Shown here in pieces: positions 7,126 through 14,945 of a DNA stretch of 18,423 nt. Under the pieces are notes generated by a model that ran no database searches, was not told the origin of the DNA, and saw nothing but the letters and a program-made list of their open reading frames with translations. Made by a program: the position numbers and the translations under genes. Source of the DNA: Spirochaetales bacterium (GTDB lineage: Bacteria > Spirochaetota > Spirochaetia > DSM-27196 > PWMO01). The DNA lies in NCBI GenBank assembly GCA_007130025.1, contig SLTF01000041.1:1-18423 (forward strand), written 5' to 3'. Position 1 is the first letter of the stretch, and each line of letters starts with the position of its first letter.

Positions 7126-8184
7126 TCACCGTCGCGGGTCGTAGTCCGAGGCTTCTGCCAGCTCTTCAAACAGCTTCTGTTCACGATCGCTCAGGGTTTC
7201 GGGGACGCGAATGGTGATCACCAGATAGAGGTCTCCGCGGGCACCCCCGTCGGCACGCAGCCCCTTTCCCTTGAGCCGGAGACGCTTGCCCGTCTGGCTT
7301 CCGGCCGGTACGGTGACCGTTGCACTCCCGTCGGGCAGACGGGCCGCAACCCTTGAACCAAGCGCCGCTTCCCACGGAGTGACAAACAGATCTGCTTCCA
7401 GATCAGCACCATTGATGCGAAAGCGCGGGTGTGGGTTGATGCGGATCCGCAGATAAAGATCGGCGGTGGTCCCGTTACCGCGGAGTCCCCCTTCACCGGC
7501 CAGCCGGAGTCGCTTGCCGTCCGCAATTCCGGGGGGAATGGTCACCTCGTAGTTTTTCTGTCGCCGTTGGAGTGTTCCACCGGGGCCTGGTTCGTCGATG
7601 GTCAGGGCGAGCGTGCGGCGGCCTCCCTGGTACGCTTCCTCCAGCGACATCGCTACCTCGGCTTCCGGGTCCGGCTCGGGGGCTGATCGCGTTCCCCGCG
7701 GAGAGCCCCCCGGCCCGCTCCGATCGGCGCCACCGCGGGGGTGAACACCGTCACGCCGCGCACCCGCCGCGGAGCCTCCACCCATGCCAAAACCGCCTCC
7801 ACCGCCGAACAGCGTCTCAAAGAAATCGCTGAATCCGCCGGAAAAGAAATCAAACGATTCGTTGCCGTCGAAGCCCTTAAATTGAAACGACGGACCCCCA
7901 CTGCGGCGGCCGGTAGAGAATCCCTCCCAGCCGGGAGGGGGGCGGAATTCATCACCTGCCTGCCAGTTGGCCCCGAGGGTGTCATAGCGTTTTCGCTTCT
8001 CGGGGTCTTTCAGGACCTCGTACGCCTCGGTGATCTCCTTGAACTTTTTCTCCGCATCGGGGCTCTTGTTGACATCGGGATGCCACGTGCGGGCGAGCTT
8101 GCGATAGGCAGCCTGGACCTGTTCGGGTGAGGCGCCGCGCTCGATGCCGAGAGTCTTGTAGTAATCGTGAAATTTCACCGCCAT
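7126..8184 (-). CDS. DnaJ/CbpA-type Hsp40 co-chaperone without zinc finger
   Basis: A 352-aa cytoplasmic J-protein expected to stimulate the ATPase of DnaK and deliver unfolded substrates. It has an N-terminal J-domain (about 5-70) with the HPD motif at 35-37. A long Gly/Phe-rich region follows (about 95-165; FGGGGGFGMGGG). Two C-terminal beta-domains come next (GRRTLALTIDEP, then VTVPAGSQTGKRLRLKGKG). The four CxxCxGxG zinc-finger repeats of DnaJ are absent, making it class II (CbpA-like). The linker after the Gly/Phe region (about 140-175) is unusually rich in Gly, Arg and Pro. ATG 8184 has only a weak ribosome-binding site. A TATCAT (8219-8214) could be its -10. It lies between htrA and an SDR gene on one strand. 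Confidence 0.9.
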   Translation of the reverse strand: MAVKFHDYYKTLGIERGASPEQVQAAYRKLARTWHPDVNKSPDAEKKFKEITEAYEVLKDPEKRKRYDTLGANWQAGDEFRPPPGWEGFSTGRRSGGPSFQFKGFDGNESFDFFSGGFSDFFETLFGGGGGFGMGGGSAAGARRDGVHPRGGADRSGPGGSPRGTRSAPEPDPEAEVAMSLEEAYQGGRRTLALTIDEPGPGGTLQRRQKNYEVTIPPGIADGKRLRLAGEGGLRGNGTTADLYLRIRINPHPRFRINGADLEADLFVTPWEAALGSRVAARLPDGSATVTVPAGSQTGKRLRLKGKGLRADGGARGDLYLVITIRVPETLSDREQKLFEELAEASDYDPRR

Positions 8185-8242
8185 CTGCTTCTATCTTGCC
8201 TCATAGGTTGCTCATGATACCGGTGTTGCGCGATGACCGCGC

Positions 8243-8269
8243 GGGTGCGGCCTCGGTTGGGCCACACCC
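8243..8269 (-). terminator. Stem-loop in the htrA-dnaJ gap (weak terminator or mRNA-processing hairpin)
   Basis: GGGTG-C-GGCC and GGCC-A-CACCC form a 9-pair stem with one mismatch and a 7-base loop (8253-8259). It lies downstream of the htrA stop on the minus strand. No run of T follows, so it is not a standard intrinsic terminator and may only attenuate or protect the mRNA. Confidence 0.3.
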
Positions 8270-8295
8270 ACGACCTTATCACCAATGCAATTGAA

Positions 8296-9852
8296 TCACA
8301 GAGCGTCCATTCCGGCTACCACCCGAACGCCCTGGCGTGTCACGCGGAAGAGGATCTCCCCGTGCGCCCGCGCGAGGACCCGGTAGAACTCGCGGGCGGT
8401 ACGCACGTGGCTGTCTCCTACCTGGGAGATGACGTCTCCCGGCCGCAATCCGGCGATTGCCGCCGGTGACTCGGGAACAACGTTCAGGACGAGCAGTCCT
8501 TCGACGTCGTCACCAATGTTTCGTGCCTGGCGCAAACTGTCGTTCAGCGGAACGATGGTCATTCCCGGCCAGACCTGGCTGCCGTCGGCCACCTGATCTT
8601 CGGTCCCGCGCCGATCGAGGGTCACGTTGACGGTGCGCTCCTGTCCGTCGCGGATCAACCGAAACGTCGTCTGACGCCCCGGCGGAAGGTTCCCCACCAC
8701 GCGGGTCATCTGAGTCGCGTCGGTAATCCGGGTATTGTCAATCTGGGTCACAAAGTCACCGGGACGGATACCTCCTCGAGCGGCGGGTGATCCACGGTGC
8801 ACGCTCATGACCAGCGCGCCCTGTCGTCCCGTAACGCCCAGATCCTCATCCAGGCCCGGCATCGCCTGCGGGCTTACGTCTCCAATCGACACCCCCAGCC
8901 AGCCGTACACAACCTGACCGATCTCGATGAAATCGGAAATCGCGCGTCGCGCGGTGTTGATGGGAATGGCGAAACCCAGTCCCACGCTTCCGCCTGAACG
9001 GGAGGCAATCCAGGTGTTGATTCCCACGATGTTTCCGTCCATGTCGGCGAGGGCGCCACCGGAGTTCCCGGGGTTGATCGACGCGTCGGTCTGGATGAAA
9101 TCGGTGAATCCGGCGATGGGAGAACCGGGTTGTGGTCGCCGGCCGAGCGCGCTGACAATACCCGCGGTGACGGTGGATTCAAACCCGAAGGGGTTTCCTA
9201 CCGCCAACACCCAGTCGCCCACGTACAGGTCGTCGGAATTACCAAGCCGGGCGATCGGTACCTCATCGGGGGTTTCGAACTTCACGAGCGCCAGGTCGGT
9301 TCGGGGATCGCGGCCAACGGTTTCGGCGGCAAATTCGCGTCCGTCGAACAGCCGCAAGCTGATTTCTCCCGCCTGGCCTACGACGTGGTTATTGGTAATC
9401 ACGAAGACGGTGTTTCCTTCGCGCTGAACAATCACACCGGAGCCAAGGCCGGGGCGGCGGAACTCCCGCTCTTCGGGCTGCTGTTGCTGCTGCGGTGATC
9501 GGGGTCCAAAGAAAAAGTCAAAGGGTGACTGAAACCGTGGAACCTGCTGACGGACAACTTCTACCGTGTTGATTTCTACCACAACCGGGAGTACATCCTG
9601 GGCCACGCCTCGAAACGACATGGGCGCTGCGCCGGGAGCTGTGGGCAGCGCACGCGGGGACTGCTGTGCCGCGGGGGGCCGATCCATGCTCTGGCTTCCG
9701 GATACCGTGTAGTGGTGCAGCGCTTGCTCGCCGGGGGATTGAGAAATGGGGCGATCGCTGAATCCGACGGATCTCCATCCCGCCGCAAAACCAACGCCCA
9801 ACAGGAGCAGAGCGGCAATTCCCATTGTGAGTGCTCGCTTGTTCCAAACCAT
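8296..9852 (-). CDS. htrA: HtrA/DegP-type periplasmic serine protease with two PDZ domains
   Basis: A 518-aa Do-family protease and chaperone acting on misfolded envelope proteins. An N-terminal signal or anchor (MVWNKRALTMGIAALLLLGV, hydrophobic to about residue 25) precedes a Pro/Gln-rich linker. The trypsin-like domain carries the catalytic triad His156 (TNNHVVG), Asp186 (TDLALV) and Ser264 (GNSGGAL). PDZ1 is around 295-390 and PDZ2 around 430-515. Residues 121-125 are five Gln, in the position of the regulatory LA loop. The frame is open 121 codons further upstream, but ATG 9852 has GGAGG eight bases ahead and begins directly with the signal sequence. The longer reading would lie under the divergent promoters. 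No lipobox Cys is seen. The gene starts divergently from the MinD-like gene. Confidence 0.93.
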   Translation of the reverse strand: MVWNKRALTMGIAALLLLGVGFAAGWRSVGFSDRPISQSPGEQALHHYTVSGSQSMDRPPAAQQSPRALPTAPGAAPMSFRGVAQDVLPVVVEINTVEVVRQQVPRFQSPFDFFFGPRSPQQQQQPEEREFRRPGLGSGVIVQREGNTVFVITNNHVVGQAGEISLRLFDGREFAAETVGRDPRTDLALVKFETPDEVPIARLGNSDDLYVGDWVLAVGNPFGFESTVTAGIVSALGRRPQPGSPIAGFTDFIQTDASINPGNSGGALADMDGNIVGINTWIASRSGGSVGLGFAIPINTARRAISDFIEIGQVVYGWLGVSIGDVSPQAMPGLDEDLGVTGRQGALVMSVHRGSPAARGGIRPGDFVTQIDNTRITDATQMTRVVGNLPPGRQTTFRLIRDGQERTVNVTLDRRGTEDQVADGSQVWPGMTIVPLNDSLRQARNIGDDVEGLLVLNVVPESPAAIAGLRPGDVISQVGDSHVRTAREFYRVLARAHGEILFRVTRQGVRVVAGMDAL

Positions 9853-9911
9853 ATGAAATTCCTCCATCTCTCCTTCCGCGTGAAATCCATTCTCTTGTGT
9901 TGTGTACCCCA

Positions 9912-9917
9912 AATATA
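9912..9917 (-). promoter_or_regulatory. Candidate -10 element for htrA
   Basis: On the minus strand TATATT (9917-9912) is a good -10 hexamer about 60 bases before the htrA start. The -35 region at 17-base spacing (CAGTCG) is poor; TTGGAA is only 10 bases away. This suggests activator dependence or an alternative sigma factor, but that is inference. Confidence 0.3.
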
Positions 9918-9964
9918 CTGCGGACTTTTCCAATCGACTGCCGTTTTTTCCTTGATTCTCTCTG

Positions 9965-9992
9965 TTGAACATCATGGCGGATCGGCTATACT
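9965..9992 (+). promoter_or_regulatory. Promoter of the MinD-like gene, predicted leaderless
   Basis: TTGAAC (9965-9970) and TATACT (9987-9992) are separated by 16 bases. Only seven bases lie between the -10 and ATG 10000, so transcription should begin at or within a base or two of the start codon. No Shine-Dalgarno precedes the ATG, which fits leaderless translation. Confidence 0.55.
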
Positions 9993-9999
9993 GGCGCCG

Positions 10000-11661
10000 A
10001 TGCAGTCCAACGTTGCGGCGCCACCTGCGGTGGCCTCGCTGACACGAAAGTGTGTGGCGATCGGTTCCGGTAAGGGTGGGGTGGGGAAGTCCACTACCGC
10101 GGTTAATCTGGCGCTCCTCTGCGCGCGTGCCGGCGTACGGGTTGCCCTGGTCGACCTCGATCCGCTCTCCAACGCGGCGGTCATCCTGGATCTGCCTGAG
10201 TCGGAAATGGCCCACGTTCCCGCGGAGGTGGATGGCTCGGATATCCCGATCTCAGCGTATACCGTGTCGCTGTTTCCCAACGTCGACCTGCTTTTCCCTC
10301 GACAGAAGCTGTCGCGAGGTGAAAGCAACCGGGTTCGTGACGCGCTCTTTGATCGCTACGGCGAATCGCTGGATCGTGCCTACGATCTGCTGATCTTCGA
10401 CATGCCGGCCGGCATCGGCCATTCGGAACACCTCAGTTTTCTGCCGTACGTGCAGACGCTTCTCGTAGTGGTTCAACCGGAACCCACGTCGCAGGTCTCC
10501 GCCGGCGGGTATCTCAAGGCGGCGCTCGAGATTGCGCCGGACATCACGGTTCTGCTCTGGCACAACCGCTTTGCACCCGAGGCGTACGACGGCCTTCCCG
10601 CGGCCCAGGTCGTGGCCCAGTACAACCGTTTCGTGCCGGATGACCTTCGGATTTCCGGTGAACAGCAGCAGAAGATCGCCGATTTTGCCTATCTTCCCGA
10701 GGATTCGGCACTCAACCTGCTGCAGCATCGCTATTCGCCGGTAACCACCCTTGCGTACCGGATGCGCGGACTGCTGGAGATGATGCAGGACGTGCTTCTG
10801 CCGCCCATTCCCGACGAAATCTCCGCTTCGGCGGTCAGTCGCATGCGAATGCGGCGGATTCTCCTTCGGACGAGAGGCCTCAAACACAGTTCCGCATCGG
10901 TATCTCACACCGCCGAAGAGCTGGTTGCGGCCCGCATCGATCGAGACCTCATTGGGGAGGACGCCGAAGGGCTCAAGCGGTTTCGCGTCGCCGTCTATCG
11001 GTACGTTGCCACCGTTGCCGCCGACCCACTGCGCAGGGCGATGCTTCGCGCAATCGACGAAGCAAACACCTTCCTGGAAACGTCGGCGGCAGCCGATGGG
11101 GTTGGTCCCGGAGACCGATCCGGTGACCACTCCCGGCGTCTGGAAGCGCGGATTGGGACGGTTCTGGAGACCCTCGGAAAGCAGATGAAGCGGCGCCCGA
11201 TTCCGGTTGAGATTCGCCATGGAGCGGGGGTACTGGTGTTTTCGGTATCAATGCTCAAACTGCTGCGATCGCAGAGCGTGGACCGGCTCTTTCGTGGGGT
11301 GGTGCCGCGGCGCAGCGACGACGGTACCACGCAACGGCGTGACCGGCGTACGCAGATCCGAAGGCTCGTTGAGCGCGACCCCGAATACCACGGCCGCTTC
11401 CTGCATCTTGTTCGTACGGTCTACCCGGTGGTCACGCGACAGATTGGGGTCTACGCGCGGGCCACAGGGGTTGAGTCGCTGCTCTTGCGCGCAGCGGACG
11501 GCTCTGTTCATCGTTCCGCCTACCTCAAGCTCCTGACCAACTTTGCTCATGAAGCGGTGCACAGCGGACTCGGCGTGGTCATCGGGATGCCCAACACTCC
11601 CGCGTACAACAGCGCCCACCAGGCGGCGCGCCGGCTGATGCAACGGATTCGGTCTGCGTGA
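10000..11661 (+). CDS. MinD/ParA-type P-loop ATPase with an unrecognised C-terminal domain
   Basis: A 553-aa protein. Residues 17-270 are a MinD/ParA-type ATPase: deviant Walker A with signature Lys (GKGGVGKST, 24-32), switch region VDLDP (51-55), and Walker B LLIFDMPAGIG (130-140). Such ATPases usually dimerise on ATP and position or recruit partners on membrane or DNA. The remaining residues (about 285-553) are mostly helical, rich in Arg and Leu, with no motif I know; a Gly/Asp/Ser-rich break near 365-380 may divide them. They contain no obvious membrane segment. ATG 10000 is chosen because the P-loop follows after about 20 residues and a promoter sits immediately before it. It is followed after 80 bases by a CbbX-type AAA+ gene with a twin promoter. 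The ATPase fold is firm; the cellular role is unknown. Confidence 0.85.
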   Translation: MQSNVAAPPAVASLTRKCVAIGSGKGGVGKSTTAVNLALLCARAGVRVALVDLDPLSNAAVILDLPESEMAHVPAEVDGSDIPISAYTVSLFPNVDLLFPRQKLSRGESNRVRDALFDRYGESLDRAYDLLIFDMPAGIGHSEHLSFLPYVQTLLVVVQPEPTSQVSAGGYLKAALEIAPDITVLLWHNRFAPEAYDGLPAAQVVAQYNRFVPDDLRISGEQQQKIADFAYLPEDSALNLLQHRYSPVTTLAYRMRGLLEMMQDVLLPPIPDEISASAVSRMRMRRILLRTRGLKHSSASVSHTAEELVAARIDRDLIGEDAEGLKRFRVAVYRYVATVAADPLRRAMLRAIDEANTFLETSAAADGVGPGDRSGDHSRRLEARIGTVLETLGKQMKRRPIPVEIRHGAGVLVFSVSMLKLLRSQSVDRLFRGVVPRRSDDGTTQRRDRRTQIRRLVERDPEYHGRFLHLVRTVYPVVTRQIGVYARATGVESLLLRAADGSVHRSAYLKLLTNFAHEAVHSGLGVVIGMPNTPAYNSAHQAARRLMQRIRSA

Positions 11662-11694
11662 GGCGATAGTGGTGCATCAATCGCAGAGACCGGC

Positions 11695-11700
11695 TATAAT
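11695..11700 (+). promoter_or_regulatory. Perfect -10 (TATAAT) for the AAA+ gene
   Basis: TATAAT at 11695-11700 is a perfect -10 hexamer inside the 80-base gap after the MinD-like gene; the -35 position (GTGCAT at 17-base spacing) is weak. Its surroundings (11688-11713) match those of the MinD-like promoter and start codon at 20 of 26 bases, so the two promoters are probably related. Confidence 0.5.
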
Positions 11701-11707
11701 GACGGCC

Positions 11708-11752
11708 GTGCAGATGCTGCCGAGTTGGAGGGGAACCGGCCGTGCGGAGTGA
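11708..11752 (+). CDS. Possible 14-codon leaderless upstream ORF overlapping the AAA+ gene start
   Basis: A GTG lies seven bases after TATAAT, the same spacing as the ATG of the MinD-like gene after its -10. Reading from it gives 14 codons (MQMLPSWRGTGRAE) and a TGA at 11750-11752. It spans the ribosome-binding site and start (11742) of the AAA+ gene in another frame, so its translation could control or couple that gene. The evidence is positional only; it may be chance. Confidence 0.25.
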   Translation: MQMLPSWRGTGRAE

Positions 11753-13643
11753 GCTCGAATCTCAGTTGGGGCGCATCGCCAACTGGCTTCACGTGTCGTT
11801 CAAGAAGAACATCCTCACCACCTTTACCCAAGTGCTCGACGAAGACGAAGAAGTCGACGACGTGCTCGAAGGCTTTTATCGCGGCGGCTCGGTGGTTTCG
11901 TCGGGGTCGGGAGCACCCGGCATTCTCTGCATCACCAACCGGCGGATCCTCTTTCTGCTCAACGGGAAGTCCACCACCCCGGCGGAGACCATTTCCTTCG
12001 ACGACCTGCTTCAGGTAGACGCCCGGCGATCCGACAGCTCGGTGAAGATCACCCTGCAGCACTCTGCGGGTACCGGAGTACTCACTTCTACCAAGCGCAG
12101 TACCCTGACGCGCACCTTTCTCGACCACCTGAAGTCTCGCGTTGGAGACGAAATTGTTGTCGAGGACGAGGGCATCGCCAACGAGTCCACCGATCGGCAG
12201 CTTTCGAGCGAAGAGAAGCTCGCCAACCTGAATTTCCTGCATAACGAGGCGCGCAAGATCATCCGGGCGGTGAATCAGTACAAGCAGTTCAACAACGAGC
12301 CGGCGTTCCTGCAGCAGATGATCGATGACCTGATGTACGTCACCTTCTGTTGTGTGGGAAAGGCAGAGCATCCACCCGAAGAGACCAAGCTGTTTATATC
12401 GATGGTCTTCATGTACCTGCGCCAGCGGCTGATCCCTGATCGCGAACTGGTGCTCGACGTGTTTCGTTACGACTCGCTTCCGTTGCACCATCGGCGCCAG
12501 ATCCTGACTCACTGGCATATTTTCCACAATGAGATCCAGAAGGTTCGCGGAGCGACCGTCTCCTCGCTGAAATCGCTGCAGTACCTGCACCTCTACGACC
12601 GACGGCAGGACAGTTCGCACTTTGACAAGATGGCGGCCTCCTTCTTTGCCTACGCCCAATGCGTGATCAAAGCCGACGGAACGACCAAGGGTGACGCGCC
12701 GCAGAAGCTTGCCGCCATCCGCACGCTCATCTACGGAGACCAGGAACAGGTGTCCGCTTCGGAAGAGAAGAAGGTTGCCCGAAAAACCGTACGCATCGCC
12801 GAACAGCAGCAGGAGGAAACGCTCGACGAGGTCATGGAAAAGATCAACACCCTGATTGGAATGACGAAGGTGAAGGCGCAGATTAACACCTTCATCAACG
12901 TGATCAAGGTACACAACGAACGCGAACGGCGCGGCCTGCCGGTGACGCCGTTTTCCAAGCACGCGGTTTTCTACGGACCGCCGGGAACCGGAAAGACCAC
13001 CATCGCGCGCTACCTCGGTCGGGTGTACAAATGCCTTGGGCTGCTGGATAAGGGTCACATGGTCGAGACCGACCGCGCGGGCCTGGTTGCCGGGTACGTC
13101 GGGCAGACCGCCATTCAGGTGGACGAGGTAGTGAACGAGGCGCTCGACGGGGTGCTCTTCATCGATGAGGCCTACACCCTTTCACCCCGCGGCGCGGGCA
13201 AGGACTTCGGCCAGGAGGCAATCGATACCCTCCTGAAACGAATGGAGGACCACCGAGACCGTCTGGTGGTCATTGTGGCGGGATATCCCGACGAGATGAA
13301 CGATTTCATCGCATCAAATCCCGGATTGCAGAGCCGCTTCAGTCGCTATTTTTATTTTGACCATTACACACCGGAAGAGCTGATCCGGATCTTCGATATC
13401 TTCGCGTCGAACGCGTCGTTCAACCTCACCGCGCCGGCGCGTCGAGAGTTGTTGAATGTCTTGACCACCTTCTACAAGAAGCGCGACAAGGCGTTCGGGA
13501 ACGGCCGCTTTGTGCGGAATATTTTTGAAAAGACGGTGGAAAAGCAGGCCAACCGCATCTCAGCGGTATCTCCGCTGACCGATCAGATCCTCTGCGCGAT
13601 CACCAAACACGACATCCCCACCCGCGAAGACTTCCAACACTGA
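11742..13643 (+). CDS. CbbX/SpoVK-type AAA+ ATPase with N-terminal PH-like and helical regions
   Basis: A 633-aa protein. The C-terminal AAA+ module (about 355-633) is of the CbbX/SpoVK/EccA group: Walker A GPPGTGKTT (412-420), Walker B VLFIDEAYTL (471-480, Asp475, Glu476), AGYPDEM (513-519), arginine finger region LQSRFSRYF (529-537), and sensor-2 segment GRFVRNIFEK (588-597). Members remodel protein partners, for example Rubisco in CbbX. Residues about 35-130 (ILCITNRRILFLLNG, 61-75) read like a bacterial PH/GRAM-like domain. Residues about 155-335 are helical; the part near 295-330 faintly resembles TerB. No membrane span is seen. GTG 11742 has GGAGGGG eight bases upstream. It follows the MinD-like gene and converges on cysS. 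The substrate is unknown. Confidence 0.85.
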   Translation: MRSELESQLGRIANWLHVSFKKNILTTFTQVLDEDEEVDDVLEGFYRGGSVVSSGSGAPGILCITNRRILFLLNGKSTTPAETISFDDLLQVDARRSDSSVKITLQHSAGTGVLTSTKRSTLTRTFLDHLKSRVGDEIVVEDEGIANESTDRQLSSEEKLANLNFLHNEARKIIRAVNQYKQFNNEPAFLQQMIDDLMYVTFCCVGKAEHPPEETKLFISMVFMYLRQRLIPDRELVLDVFRYDSLPLHHRRQILTHWHIFHNEIQKVRGATVSSLKSLQYLHLYDRRQDSSHFDKMAASFFAYAQCVIKADGTTKGDAPQKLAAIRTLIYGDQEQVSASEEKKVARKTVRIAEQQQEETLDEVMEKINTLIGMTKVKAQINTFINVIKVHNERERRGLPVTPFSKHAVFYGPPGTGKTTIARYLGRVYKCLGLLDKGHMVETDRAGLVAGYVGQTAIQVDEVVNEALDGVLFIDEAYTLSPRGAGKDFGQEAIDTLLKRMEDHRDRLVVIVAGYPDEMNDFIASNPGLQSRFSRYFYFDHYTPEELIRIFDIFASNASFNLTAPARRELLNVLTTFYKKRDKAFGNGRFVRNIFEKTVEKQANRISAVSPLTDQILCAITKHDIPTREDFQH

Positions 13644-13645
13644 CG

Positions 13646-13674
13646 CATCGCCCGCGGGCACCAGTTGCGGCGAT
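13646..13674. terminator. Hairpin between convergent AAA+ and cysS genes
   Basis: ATCGCC-C-GC (13646-13654) pairs with GCGGCGAT (13667-13674), an 8-pair stem with one bulged base. It fills the 33-base gap between two convergent stop codons and could serve both strands. No T-tract follows on either side, so it is only a probable terminator. Confidence 0.4.
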
Positions 13675-13676
13675 AG

Positions 13677-14945
13677 TCACCGCTGGAGGATGGCGCCGAT
13701 CACCGTGTCCATTGCCGTGAGCGCATCGGTGAGGCGGCGGCGGTCCGTTGCCGAAAGCCCCTTTGGGGGAGCAACCGTTCGCAGCTCCGAGAGAGCGGCG
13801 GAAACCGAGTCCACGGCGTTTCCCACGTGAAGATCGTCGTTCATCGCGGTTTCAAAGAGCAGCGGCAGTTCGCCGAGCAGCCGATCCACTCGCTGTGCGT
13901 CCGGGCGATTTCCGGCTTCACCGCTCAAGAGGGCATCGACAAGAGCGCGCAGGTCGCGGATCCGCGCCACGCGATCATCGATGAGTTCGTCGGTGACGTT
14001 GAGTTTGTCGCGGTAGTGGCCGTAAATGAGCAGAAACCGCACCTCGCGGGGTGTGATACGCCGCTCGGCCATCTGTTCGAGGTGGAGCACGTTGCCCTTG
14101 GACTTGGACATCTTCACCCCGTCAACAATGACATGTTCGCCGTGAAGCCAGTAGTGACAGAATTCGCGCCCGGTGATTCCCTCGATGACGGCACGGTTGT
14201 AGTCGTGGTGGCGGTAGATGTTGTCGATGCCGCCGCAGTGAATATCGATCTCGTAACCGAGCTGTTGCACGCACATTGCCGGATCTTGCACGTTCCATGA
14301 TGGGCGCCCCGGTCCGATGGTGCTCTCCCACGCGACGGCGTCCCCATCGCGCTTTCCGTGCCAGAGGATGAAGTCGCCGCGGTTCCACCGGTTCCCCTCG
14401 TAGGTGTCCTGGGCAAACCGTCGGTGGTCGGTTGGCCAGTCGTTCATGTCCAGGCCGAAGATTTCCCCAAAGCGGGGGTATTTCAGAGGATCGTAGAAGA
14501 CGTCGCCATTGTGTCGGTACGCGATGCCGTTTTCGAGAAGCTGTTCAATGAGGTGGACCGCAACGTCCACGCTGGTGGACGCACGTGCGATGGTCTCAGG
14601 GAGGGTGATGCCCAGGGCGTCGCACTCCCCGCGAAACCGCTCGAGGTTGCGGTCGGTGAGCTCACCGACCCGGAGCCCGAGTTCTGCCGCCTCTTCGAGT
14701 GCCTTGTCTTCAACGTCGGTTGCCACGATTACCCGTCGCACGGTGTACCCACGATAGGTGAGGTAGCGTTGCAGCACGTCTTCGTAGAGAAAGGTGCGAT
14801 AGTTGCCGAGATGGGGGCGGCGGTAGACCGAGGGCCCGCAGGTGAAGAGGCGCACAACGCCGGGCTCGCGAGGGGTAAAGACCTCCCGTCGTCGGGTCAG
14901 GGTGTTGGTCAGAATGAGCGGGCAGGCGGGCTCGGTATGAATCAC
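13677..14945 (-). CDS. cysS: Cysteinyl-tRNA synthetase, divergent
   Basis: A 422-aa class I synthetase that charges tRNA-Cys. Seen: FTCGPSVYRRPHLGN (34-48, Cys36 zinc ligand and HLGN as the HIGH motif) and KMSKS (278-282). Also seen are IDIHCGGIDNIYRHHDYN (233-250) and FETAMNDDLHVGNA in the C-terminal helical domain. Of the four zinc ligands of the E. coli enzyme, Cys28 and His234 are kept (Cys36, His246). Cys209 aligns with Asp221 and Glu238 with Asn250. It is about 40 residues shorter than E. coli CysRS, at the C-terminus. GTG 14945 has GGAGG four bases upstream and overlaps the stop of the preceding gene (GTGA), which settles the start over longer readings. It could be the sole CysRS or a paralogue. 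Confidence 0.85.
   Translation of the reverse strand: MIHTEPACPLILTNTLTRRREVFTPREPGVVRLFTCGPSVYRRPHLGNYRTFLYEDVLQRYLTYRGYTVRRVIVATDVEDKALEEAAELGLRVGELTDRNLERFRGECDALGITLPETIARASTSVDVAVHLIEQLLENGIAYRHNGDVFYDPLKYPRFGEIFGLDMNDWPTDHRRFAQDTYEGNRWNRGDFILWHGKRDGDAVAWESTIGPGRPSWNVQDPAMCVQQLGYEIDIHCGGIDNIYRHHDYNRAVIEGITGREFCHYWLHGEHVIVDGVKMSKSKGNVLHLEQMAERRITPREVRFLLIYGHYRDKLNVTDELIDDRVARIRDLRALVDALLSGEAGNRPDAQRVDRLLGELPLLFETAMNDDLHVGNAVDSVSAALSELRTVAPPKGLSATDRRRLTDALTAMDTVIGAILQR

Noticed and set aside
7680..7860. Possible insertion or low-complexity repeat array in the DnaJ gene
   Set aside because: It encodes the Gly/Phe- and Gly/Arg/Pro-rich linker expected in J-proteins; no exact tandem repeat unit is present.
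9853..10215. A 121-residue N-terminal extension of HtrA
   Set aside because: The extension crosses the divergent promoters and the start of the MinD-like gene. A signal sequence with a good ribosome-binding site begins at 9852.
6224..11680. Ten-base repeat GGTGCATCAA shortly after two stop codons (6224-6233 and 11671-11680)
   Set aside because: Two copies of ten bases in 18 kb can occur by chance, and no further copies or shared structure were noticed.
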